This document shows, piece by piece, positions 16,970-24,698 of a stretch of 64,000 nucleotides of DNA (positions are counted from its first letter, which is position 1; every line of letters starts with the position of its first letter). The DNA is from Dictyobacter formicarum (lineage in GTDB: Bacteria; Chloroflexota; Ktedonobacteria; Ktedonobacterales; Ktedonobacteraceae), in the NCBI RefSeq assembly GCF_016587435.1, contig NZ_BNJJ01000009.1, positions 308,898-372,897 on the forward strand. Direction: 5' to 3'. The notes under the pieces are model-generated. The model was not told the DNA's origin. It searched no databases and saw only the letters and a program-made list of their open reading frames with translations. The position numbers were made by a program, and so were the translations under genes.

Positions 16970-18010
16970 TTAAAGGCGCATAGCGGCCAGGGCCGCCATA
17001 TGGCTGGCCGCCGCTATGGGAGGCTTCTCCATGCCGCCTGTATTAAACCACTGAGCCGCCTGGCGAATTCCATCTGGCAGGTCGACCTGCGGATAATAGC
17101 TCAGCTCGCGCCGCGCCTTTTCGATGCTATGGCGGTTATCCGTCCCAAACATCATGGCGCCCAGGCGCGTCACGATCGGCTTGCTCTGTGTCAGTGGGGC
17201 CAGCACATGCTCTGCCACCATGCTTCCATAGTAGACAGGCGTATAGGGCACGTGCAGCGCCGGTCGTTTTCCGCCTACTGCGTCGGCGATCAGGTTGAGC
17301 ATTTGTAACTGTGTCAAAGGACGATCATTGGTAATGTTGTAGGTGTTACCGGGGGCATTGTGATGGTAGCCAGCCAGGATAAAACCCTGCGCGACATCCG
17401 TCACATAGCAGAAAGGCAGCATATTGGCGCCGCTGCCCAGCACAATTCCTTTGCCAGCTTTCAGTTTTTGCGCCATGCGCCCAAAGTGCAGATGGTCACC
17501 TGGACCAAAGAAGGTGCCCGGCCGTATGATGACCGTTTCCATATTGCTGGTGAGCAGTAGTCTGCGCAGTAAGCGATCAGCCTCTGCTTTGCTCAAGCTA
17601 TATGGGTCAGGATCTGGTCTCAAGGCCGCACCCTCGGTTAGAAAGCGTCCATGTCCCAATCCGTAGACGGTGTGTGAGCTGGTATGCACAAAACGGCGCA
17701 CTCCCGCTTGCTGGGCAGCCCGATACAAATTCAGGGTGCCCGTAACATTGACCAGGCGATAATCTGCCAGGGGACGCCAGACGCCCATCATGCCTGCCAG
17801 GTGAAACACCAGCTCAACGTCCTTGACCGCTGGACCTAATGTGGTGGGATCAGTAATATCTCCCCTGATTATCTCAATACCCTGCTGAATCAATAGATTG
17901 GCATCTTCAAGTGGTAAAATCAACGCGCGTAGCTGTTCGCCGCGCTTTTGGAGCTTTTTAATAAGGTAGCCGCCTAATAAACCAGTCGCACCAGTAATCA
18001 ATATTTTCAT
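16970..18010 (-). CDS. NAD-dependent epimerase/dehydratase (3-beta-HSD-like extended SDR)
   Basis: A 346-residue Rossmann-fold protein with the nucleotide loop TGATGLLGGYL at the N-terminus, the catalytic Ser/Tyr/Lys arrangement (THTSSHTVYG, then YSLSKAEAD) and FHLAGMMG between them. Extended SDRs of this type act on sugar nucleotides, sterols or related alcohols. The ATG at 18010 has GGAGGGAAG upstream and is preferred over 18058. The C-terminus is rich in Ala/Met and ends against repeat copy D. Confidence 0.88.
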   Translation of the reverse strand: MKILITGATGLLGGYLIKKLQKRGEQLRALILPLEDANLLIQQGIEIIRGDITDPTTLGPAVKDVELVFHLAGMMGVWRPLADYRLVNVTGTLNLYRAAQQAGVRRFVHTSSHTVYGLGHGRFLTEGAALRPDPDPYSLSKAEADRLLRRLLLTSNMETVIIRPGTFFGPGDHLHFGRMAQKLKAGKGIVLGSGANMLPFCYVTDVAQGFILAGYHHNAPGNTYNITNDRPLTQLQMLNLIADAVGGKRPALHVPYTPVYYGSMVAEHVLAPLTQSKPIVTRLGAMMFGTDNRHSIEKARRELSYYPQVDLPDGIRQAAQWFNTGGMEKPPIAAASHMAALAAMRL

Positions 18011-18238
18011 TGTCTTCCCTCCAACCTCCATCGCATATATGGCTATGACGGTGTACAATATTTATAAGATTAGCTTGCCCAATTTATGGAACGAGTGATG
18101 TTATTATAAGGAACTCAGTACCCGTAAGTACTGATTTTATATGTCGTAAAAAGTCATACGGGTTAAAACGTTATTATCGACTGGTTGTTATTTTCTCTCT
18201 CGTTCGCTCTATCTAACATTGCTATAAAGGAGTAATCT

Positions 18239-18655
18239 ATGGCTCGTGACCAAAAAGTAAAAAATAAAGCGACTAAGAAGCCTATCGCGGAAGTGCAGCA
18301 GACACCTGTGGAGACGGCCGCACCTGCGGAACCTGCTACAGCACCGTCGGCGGCCCCGCTGCAGGTCGTGGAACAGGACAATCGCAATACTGTTGCTGCT
18401 GTGCAGCCCTCATGGCCGTCGTGGCCCACATCCAAACCCGGCCCACGCTCGACCCCACCCCCTCCAGGAATGCGCTCATTTAATCCATTCCGCCCGGAAC
18501 AGGTGAGCGAAATCGGCTATAACCAGGCGACTGGTGAACCCGGTAGCAATAGCCCATTGCGCTCTCTGCCCGATCCATCCATGGGTGACCTGGTCAGCTT
18601 TGACCAGAAGCCTACCGGCCAGGATATTCTGGGCAAGCGTAAGAAACGCTTGTAA
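18239..18655 (+). CDS. hypothetical Ala/Pro-rich basic protein
   Basis: A 138-residue soluble protein of unknown function. The N-terminus is Lys-rich (KVKNKATKKP), the middle (20-80) is Ala/Pro/Gln-rich with WPSWPTSKP and a PPPPG run, and the C-terminus is basic (LGKRKKRL). It is predicted to be largely disordered. AAAGGAG at good spacing supports the start, and coding constraint is visible in the third-position bias. No family is recognised. Confidence 0.65.
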   Translation: MARDQKVKNKATKKPIAEVQQTPVETAAPAEPATAPSAAPLQVVEQDNRNTVAAVQPSWPSWPTSKPGPRSTPPPPGMRSFNPFRPEQVSEIGYNQATGEPGSNSPLRSLPDPSMGDLVSFDQKPTGQDILGKRKKRL

Positions 18656-18816
18656 GGAAAGCAAGCTTTTTGTCTACTAACGCGACCGCCGTCAGCCACA
18701 TGAGAATTGGTTATCCATTGGATGACCAACGGAATGCGATGCTCAGTGAATGATGGCGGTTTTATTAATAAATTTTTTCAGCGCTGCCGAATAATAAAGA
18801 TAAGGAGTTCTAAATT

Positions 18817-19929
18817 ATGGAGACAACGCAGACCAACAAATTACGCTATGCGATTATTGGCGCCGGCGCTGGCGTGTTAGGAATGCATCGCCAGGCCCTG
18901 CAGTCGCCCTCGATCGCCGTGGTGGCGGTTTCAGATGTTAATCCAGAGGCCGCGCAGCAACGAGCAGAGGAGTGGAGCTGCCCCTCTTACTCGGATCATC
19001 GTCAGTTGTTGAGCGAGATACGGCCGGACGTGGCGGTGGTTATGACCCCGCATCCTTTCCATGCGCAGATCGCGATCGATTGTTTGCAGGCTGGTTGCCA
19101 CGTGCTGGTAGAGAAGCCAATGGCCGTTCACGTTGGCGAGGCTGACGCGATGGTCGAGGCTGCCAACCAGGCCGGACGCCTGCTGGGTGTCGTTTTTCAG
19201 CACCGTTTCCGCCCCGAAATTCGGGCGGCCCATCAGCTATTGCAGAATGGGCAAATTGGTCGCATCCAGCATGTCACCATGTCAGCGGTATGGACTCGTA
19301 CGGCGCGCTACTATCAGTCCGCTGGCTGGCGCGGCACCTGGAAGGGCGAAGGTGGCGGCGTCCTGATGAATCAAGCCCCTCATCACCTGGATCTGCTGTG
19401 TCACCTGGTGGGCCAGCCCGCCCGTGTCTTTAGCTGGACCAGGCGTTTCCTGCACTCGATTGAGACCGAAGATACGGTGGAGGCTACCCTGGAATGGCCC
19501 GATGGAGCACTGGGCTCGCTCCATATCAGCACCGCCGAGGCCGACCAGGCCGAATACCTGAAGATCGTCGGTACGCATGGACAGCTGGAGCTCAATGGCG
19601 GCAAATTAAGCGCTCGTGGACTGGAAATGGATATCGCCGACTTTGTGGCTACTTCTCCTAAGCCGATGGCCGCCCCGGCCAGCCACGAGCTGCCGATTAC
19701 CCTGGATACAACGACCGCTGGTAATCACGCTGCCGTCTATCAAGCTTTCAATGATGCTGTCCTGCATAGTACGCCCTTTACCTCAGCGGGAGCGCAAGGG
19801 ATTATGGCGCTAGAGCTAGCGAATGCCTGTATATATTCTAACTATACCCACAGCGCGGCTGACCTGCCGCTGGACCGACAGAAATATGCAGCTCTACTGG
19901 TAGACCTCATCGACAAAAAAAGTTTGTAA
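18817..19929 (+). CDS. Gfo/Idh/MocA-family oxidoreductase
   Basis: A 370-residue NAD(P)-dependent dehydrogenase. The Rossmann domain starts at IIGAGAGVLGMH, the hallmark EKPMA (Lys near residue 95) is present, and the C-terminal beta-sheet domain holds MNQAPHHLDLLCHL with the usual Asp/His. These enzymes oxidise or reduce sugars, inositols and their derivatives; the substrate cannot be told. AAGGAG precedes the ATG. No sugar transporter is adjacent. A 28-bp hairpin terminator-like element follows. Confidence 0.9.
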   Translation: METTQTNKLRYAIIGAGAGVLGMHRQALQSPSIAVVAVSDVNPEAAQQRAEEWSCPSYSDHRQLLSEIRPDVAVVMTPHPFHAQIAIDCLQAGCHVLVEKPMAVHVGEADAMVEAANQAGRLLGVVFQHRFRPEIRAAHQLLQNGQIGRIQHVTMSAVWTRTARYYQSAGWRGTWKGEGGGVLMNQAPHHLDLLCHLVGQPARVFSWTRRFLHSIETEDTVEATLEWPDGALGSLHISTAEADQAEYLKIVGTHGQLELNGGKLSARGLEMDIADFVATSPKPMAAPASHELPITLDTTTAGNHAAVYQAFNDAVLHSTPFTSAGAQGIMALELANACIYSNYTHSAADLPLDRQKYAALLVDLIDKKSL

Positions 19930-20027
19930 TCTCGGTATTTACACATGAATAGTAATGTTATTATACATGGAGAGAAAAACCGGCTGAATGGCCAATACAT
20001 GTCACATAACGCCGGGCAAACGAAACA

Positions 20028-20096
20028 CAGCAAGGAACACGAAACATCATAGGTGCGCCCGCAAGGCACACCTATGATGTTTCGTGTTCCTTGCTG
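20028..20096. terminator. 28-bp perfect hairpin with a repeat unit in its loop
   Basis: Arms 20028-20055 and 20069-20096 pair exactly. The loop carries GCGCCCGCAAGGC, so the top of the hairpin is a short GTAGGTGCGCC-family unit (AGGTGCGCCCGCAAGGCACACCT). Position after the oxidoreductase gene fits a terminator. Confidence 0.6.
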
Positions 20097-20254
20097 CTTG
20101 TAATCATGTATTTCATCTAATACCACGCCTATTTTTACCCCCTTTTACCCCTAAACATAGCTAATGACCTGATATATTAACATGTTTCATTGTTGTAGGT
20201 AGTGTATATTGCAACTATACGTCTGTGATCATCAATGTAGGCATAACACAATCT

Positions 20255-20290
20255 GATAGTGCACTTGATAGTGTACTTGATAGTGTAAAA
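20255..20290 (+). promoter_or_regulatory. three 12-bp direct repeats upstream of the LysM-CHAP gene
   Basis: GATAGTGCACTT, GATAGTGTACTT and GATAGTGTAAAA lie head to tail, ending 20 bp before the start codon. A further TAGTGTACTTGAC lies at 21511-21523 in the triad promoter. This could be a regulator binding array; no protein is assigned. Confidence 0.45.
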
Positions 20291-20310
20291 GGTTACAGGA
20301 TGCATTAAAG

Positions 20311-21252
20311 ATGTTTGCGGGGGGTCTGCAAATTGTATATTCGAAAGAGGATACATTGCAAACACAACGACGAAGCTGGAAAACTCCCCAGCGGTACAAC
20401 GTAGTGAGTTTTGTAGTGAGTGCTTGTTTTATCATCGTCTTTGGAATTGGCTTAGTTGGAGTAACGTCGCGAGCGAATATGGAGGGTGCGCACGCGCGAA
20501 CTATTGTTGCTTGCTCACAGGCTGATCGCATTCATACTGTAATCAGGAATGAGACACTTGCGAGTATTGCAGCGTATTATGGTCTTGGCGAACGGAGTAT
20601 TGTGGCCTATAATCACTTGGGTGGCCCCAATTCAATTTACATCAACCAGAGTATTTGTATTCCGAGCATACCGATAGAAGACATGAGTAGCGCTATTCAT
20701 ACGCATAAGTTGCTGCGTAAATTAGCGGCACCTATGGCACTGGTGAGGAAAACAGCTCACATGGATTTAGAGGAGCGCGATCAGCCAGCGGCTCCAGAAT
20801 TTCAAGCTGTGCCATCCCCAGAATCAGATTTACCTATCAGTTCAATTGTGCCTAGAAGAGCACGGGGGGGATTGGCAGTCCTGGCTCCATTCTCAATGGC
20901 GGTCAGCTTTCGCAATGCATATCCGACCGGGCAATGTACCTGGTGGGCCGCGGAGCGCTACTATCAATTGCACGATGTATTTGTGCCATGGATGAATGCT
21001 AATGCTGGAGGATGGGTCGATCGTGCCCAGCAATTTGGGTGGCATGTATCCAGCATTCCCACGGTTGGCTCGATTATCGTCCTGCAGGGGGGCGTGCAAG
21101 GATCCTCGCTCGTAGGACATGTTGCTGTAGTTGAACAGGTTCTTAACAATCAAGCAGTGATTGCCAGTTCGATGAACTGGGGAAACAATCCCAACGCGGT
21201 CACAAACACTGTATTCTATACTGGGACTGGCGTAGCTTTCATAAGTCAGTAA
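20311..21252 (+). CDS. LysM + CHAP domain secreted cell-wall hydrolase
   Basis: A 313-residue protein with an N-terminal membrane/signal segment (about residues 36-54), a LysM peptidoglycan-binding module (HTVIRNETLASIAAYYGL ... NQSICIPS, about 72-115) and a C-terminal CHAP domain (about 205-313) with the catalytic Cys in GQCTWWAAERYY and His in GHVAVVEQV. CHAP amidases or endopeptidases cleave peptidoglycan stem peptides, so a role in wall remodelling or spore/hypha separation fits. The start is not certain, as no clear RBS precedes the ATG at 20311; three 12-bp direct repeats lie just upstream. Confidence 0.88.
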   Translation: MFAGGLQIVYSKEDTLQTQRRSWKTPQRYNVVSFVVSACFIIVFGIGLVGVTSRANMEGAHARTIVACSQADRIHTVIRNETLASIAAYYGLGERSIVAYNHLGGPNSIYINQSICIPSIPIEDMSSAIHTHKLLRKLAAPMALVRKTAHMDLEERDQPAAPEFQAVPSPESDLPISSIVPRRARGGLAVLAPFSMAVSFRNAYPTGQCTWWAAERYYQLHDVFVPWMNANAGGWVDRAQQFGWHVSSIPTVGSIIVLQGGVQGSSLVGHVAVVEQVLNNQAVIASSMNWGNNPNAVTNTVFYTGTGVAFISQ

Positions 21253-21422
21253 GTTCGTTGCTGGACGCCTGCCTGTAGTATTTTTGTCCCTCACTTCATC
21301 TGTCGAAGATGCATAGAGGACGCATAGGCGGGCTAGTGATAACGTTTAAAGACCCCATGCATATTGTTTCTATCAGGAGCAGTTGCAGAGGCAACTCTCC
21401 CGGTTGCCCTTACAGCATGACG

Positions 21423-21447
21423 GCCAGGCATCACACTGATGCCTGGC
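21423..21447 (+). terminator. hairpin downstream of the LysM-CHAP gene
   Basis: GCCAGGCATCA (21423-21433) pairs with TGATGCCTGGC (21437-21447) around a 3-nt loop, followed by CCCCGCATTTTAT. The rest of the gap 21253-21604 holds only the triad promoter. Confidence 0.55.
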
Positions 21448-21518
21448 CCCCGCATTTTATCCCCACCCTTAGCGCCCGCCCATCACTTGTATAGTTTACC
21501 CCTCATAGTATAGTGTAC

Positions 21519-21563
21519 TTGACATTACTTTGACTATTAGGTAAATTGGTGACTGTGTAGTCA
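21519..21563 (+). promoter_or_regulatory. sigma-70-type promoter with TetR-like operator, triad operon
   Basis: TTGACA (21519-21524), a 17-nt spacer, and TAAATT (21542-21547), followed at once by the palindrome TGACT-GTGT-AGTCA (21550-21563) covering the expected start site. The same arrangement recurs at 28295 and 32520. Repression by the TetR protein encoded at 28.4 kb is inferred. Confidence 0.75.
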
Positions 21564-21604
21564 TTGTTTGTTTGAGTTAGTCATAAAACTAGTGAGTTAG
21601 ACTT

Positions 21605-22492
21605 ATGGATACATATACACAGGCCTGGGCGGGTTCGCGTCCGGGATGCCTGATCTTTTTGCTTGATCAATCTGGCTCAATGGCTGATCCGTTTGGGATG
21701 GCTCAGGCCGGAGCGGGCCGGCGCAAATGTGATATGGTGGCAACGGTATTGAATAGCTTCTTAAATGAATTGATTGTTGCCAATACTGTGGCCCAGAGAG
21801 ATGGTACTACTGAGGTGCGACCACGTGCCGAAGTTGCGGTGCTGGGTTACGAAGGTATTTCGGTGGTGCCAGTTTTGCAGAGCAATCTTTCGGGTCAGAA
21901 CTTTATCAGCCTGCCGGAGTTGCAGATGAATCCGTTTGACATCGAGAGGCGTAAGCGCACAGAGATCGATGACACCGGCCAGGAAATCGAAATCACAGTA
22001 CCTTTTCCGGTCTGGGTGAAGGCAAAAGCCGGTGGTGGTACTCCCATGTGTATGGCTCTGGAACAGGCCCGTGACCTGGCGCAGGAATGGGCCGCTAACC
22101 ATCCTGACAGCTATCCGCCCGTTATTATTAATGTGACCGATGGTGTGGCAAGCGATGGTGATCCGTCGACGGTGGCGCGGGAGATCAGCGAAATTCGTAC
22201 TAATGATGGGCATGCCTTACTCTTCAATGTTCATATTACCGATTTCAACCTGGCGCCCCTGGTTTATCCAGCCAGCAGTGACGAGTTGCCCGCTGATGCA
22301 TATGCTCGTTTGCTGTTTGATATTTCCAGTGAGATTCCTGAGAGCAGCTGCCAGTTGTTGCGTTCGTTGCTGAGCAAGGACATTCAGCCAGGTGCACGTG
22401 GCATCATCTTTAATGGGGACGCCGCTTCGGTGCGCCAGATGTTTGTCTTTGCCAGTGTCCCGGCTACCCAGCCTTTGAATGTTAATGAATAG
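21605..22492 (+). CDS. TerY-like von Willebrand factor A domain protein
   Basis: A 295-residue protein whose vWA domain spans about residues 14-225. The metal site (MIDAS) is intact: DQSGS near residue 22, Thr in GGTPMC and Asp in VTDGVASDGD. vWA proteins of the TerY type pair with a PP2C phosphatase and a Ser/Thr kinase in phosphorylation triads that handle stress signals. The next two genes encode these two partners, 33 and 4 bp away, so the operon fits that plan. The domain probably binds a phosphorylated or metal-dependent partner in the cytoplasm. Translation starts 40-50 bp after the shared promoter. Confidence 0.88.
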   Translation: MDTYTQAWAGSRPGCLIFLLDQSGSMADPFGMAQAGAGRRKCDMVATVLNSFLNELIVANTVAQRDGTTEVRPRAEVAVLGYEGISVVPVLQSNLSGQNFISLPELQMNPFDIERRKRTEIDDTGQEIEITVPFPVWVKAKAGGGTPMCMALEQARDLAQEWAANHPDSYPPVIINVTDGVASDGDPSTVAREISEIRTNDGHALLFNVHITDFNLAPLVYPASSDELPADAYARLLFDISSEIPESSCQLLRSLLSKDIQPGARGIIFNGDAASVRQMFVFASVPATQPLNVNE

Positions 22493-22525
22493 GTGAACGC
22501 GCTACGCGTAAGAAACTGAATTTGT

Positions 22526-24694
22526 ATGTATGCACATGTAACCAGGTTGCAATGTTGGAAATCTGAGCACAATGATCAGACCTGTGAAGATGCCTATGGT
22601 ATAAACCTTGCTGAGGGGTTGTTGGTAGTTGCTGATGGGGTGGGAACAACGTTATTTTCCAATATCTGGGCCAGACATCTCGTAGATCATTTCTTAGCTA
22701 CGCCTCTTCTCAGCGAAGATCCTTTTGAGGTTGAGTGGTGGTTGCGCGTGGCACAGGAGCAATTTCAGCAGTCACTACCGCCTCTTGAGGGTATGCCCTG
22801 GAATGTGAAGCAAAAAGTACAGAGCGAAGGCAGCTTTTCGACTCTGGCAACGTTACGCATGCTTACGGCGGTCGGGACCGGTGAGACCTCTTATGTCCAG
22901 GCTAAAATGCTTGCTTTTGGAGATAGCTGTATCTTTATCCATAAAGCTGCCGCCCCGACTGTACTTTCTTTCCCACTGGCGCAGGCAACCGATTTCAATC
23001 AGCCGCCGATCAGTCTACCTTCAAAGTTGAGTGCGTTCCACCGCTATTTTCAGCGTGGCATGACGCATTGCATAAATCTGCATGCGGGAGATCGTGTGTT
23101 GCTGACGACGGATGCTGTGGCCCGTTGGATTATAGAGGCCGAAAATCGGGTGGGCGAGAGTGCTTTGAGCGCTTTTCATGCGATAGCAGAGCAGACGCCT
23201 GAGAGCTGGCCGGGTTTTGTTGGGGCCTGCCGTATGGCTGGATCGATGGTTGACGATGATAGTACGGCCATTCTGCTCTCGCTCAACGCGCATCCGATCG
23301 ATGGCAGCGAGACCATGCTGGGCACGACCATGGCACATCGACCGGAGGTGCGCGCCAGCCGGAGAGATGCCTTTCTACAGGCCGTGCAGGAGCAAAATAA
23401 AGAACTGGCCGCGATCACCTTCGGGGATGGCCAGGACCTGGAGCAAGAGGGCGTCTTTTTTCCGCATGAGCAGAAGCAGCAGGCTCGCCAGGTGGCCGAT
23501 GCGTTGCGCGAAATGCTAACTGTGCTGCGGCGCGAAATCAATGGTCCACAGGCCGCCCAAATGATTCTGCCAACGTGGAGGAAGTATGAGCCGCTGTTGC
23601 TGGAGGAGCCCTGTGCCGCCGCGGTACGCAAGACGTTGACGCGGCTCGGTATCGTGTTAGAGGCGCCAGTAGATCCTACCATGGTTGGCTGGGCGTTGCC
23701 GTCAACCACTGCCGCACCCATGCAAATAGTGTTTAAGAGCCAGGAGCAACTCCAACTGGAGCAGGCCTTGAGCGAGGCCCTGCGTTCAAATGATGATATG
23801 AACATTGTTGAAGCTACAGCCGCCCTGCAGAACTCTCCCTACGCTGGCTCGGTTAACCTTTCCAGGCGCGATCAGGAACGTATTCGGCAGGCTGCGCTGC
23901 GTGAGCAGGATCGTCTGCGCATACAACACGCCATTGCCAGCAAGCACATAGAGCAGATTGTTCTGGCCTCAGACCTGATGGGTCGTAACCTTACCTGCCT
24001 TTCGCAAGATGAGCACCAGATCGTGTTGCTGGCCCAGCACTGGGTGGATGCGCGCCGTGCTCAGGATGACCAGGCCGTGTTAGAGGCGGTCGAAGCCATC
24101 CTCGTTTCTCCCTATAGTGAGACACTCCTGTTTCCTGAGCAGGATAAAGCCTATCTGGCGCAGCTATGGCAGCAGAAGCAGCAGACAGTGGCGGCCACGC
24201 TGGAGGTTGTTAACCATAACGGTCCCGGCATCAGTGAAGCCTGGTTCAGGAAAGTGTGTGCAGTTAAGCGCATCTATTTAATGCACTGGATCTACCAGAA
24301 GATCAGCGATGTCGAACTAGAGCAGTCCACGCTGGATGACCTGGTCAATGCCCCCCTCATCCAGGAGGGTATTCGGGCTGTCAACAGCAGTGGCGTTGGT
24401 ATGCCGCTGTTACCAGAGATCCTGCTACCGGATATATGGCAAGCCTTTAAGAGCGATCCTATGGTTAACTATGGGTCCCTGCTACAAGAGCTGGAGCTGA
24501 CCGAAGGCCAGCTCAAAGATATCCTGCTCATCTTCCTGAATCGCCAACTTTTTGAGGATTACCTGCTCTGGGAGCAATCTACGCAACTTGACGATTGGTT
24601 ACAGGTCGCGCATGGTTATGATGCCGTTGAATTCAGGCAGCGCCTGGAACATGCTTGCCCCTGGGTGATGAATTTAAGCTGGTGGAAGGGATGA
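22526..24694 (+). CDS. PP2C-like phosphatase with C-terminal helical repeats
   Basis: A 722-residue protein. Residues 1-260 resemble a PP2C phosphatase: NDQTCEDAYG and VVADGVG supply the metal-binding Asp residues, AFGDS the central strand, and DDDSTAILL the last metal site. From about 290 on it is helical and repetitive, with units such as ALRSNDDMNIVEATAAL...SPY and RRAQDDQAVLEAVEAI...SPY that also occur in the kinase encoded next. The phosphatase would reverse phosphorylation by that kinase; the shared repeats probably let them dock to each other or to a common partner. The start ATG lies 33 bp after the vWA gene and no strong RBS is seen, so translation may be coupled. Confidence 0.8.
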   Translation: MYAHVTRLQCWKSEHNDQTCEDAYGINLAEGLLVVADGVGTTLFSNIWARHLVDHFLATPLLSEDPFEVEWWLRVAQEQFQQSLPPLEGMPWNVKQKVQSEGSFSTLATLRMLTAVGTGETSYVQAKMLAFGDSCIFIHKAAAPTVLSFPLAQATDFNQPPISLPSKLSAFHRYFQRGMTHCINLHAGDRVLLTTDAVARWIIEAENRVGESALSAFHAIAEQTPESWPGFVGACRMAGSMVDDDSTAILLSLNAHPIDGSETMLGTTMAHRPEVRASRRDAFLQAVQEQNKELAAITFGDGQDLEQEGVFFPHEQKQQARQVADALREMLTVLRREINGPQAAQMILPTWRKYEPLLLEEPCAAAVRKTLTRLGIVLEAPVDPTMVGWALPSTTAAPMQIVFKSQEQLQLEQALSEALRSNDDMNIVEATAALQNSPYAGSVNLSRRDQERIRQAALREQDRLRIQHAIASKHIEQIVLASDLMGRNLTCLSQDEHQIVLLAQHWVDARRAQDDQAVLEAVEAILVSPYSETLLFPEQDKAYLAQLWQQKQQTVAATLEVVNHNGPGISEAWFRKVCAVKRIYLMHWIYQKISDVELEQSTLDDLVNAPLIQEGIRAVNSSGVGMPLLPEILLPDIWQAFKSDPMVNYGSLLQELELTEGQLKDILLIFLNRQLFEDYLLWEQSTQLDDWLQVAHGYDAVEFRQRLEHACPWVMNLSWWKG

Positions 24695-24698
24695 TGTC

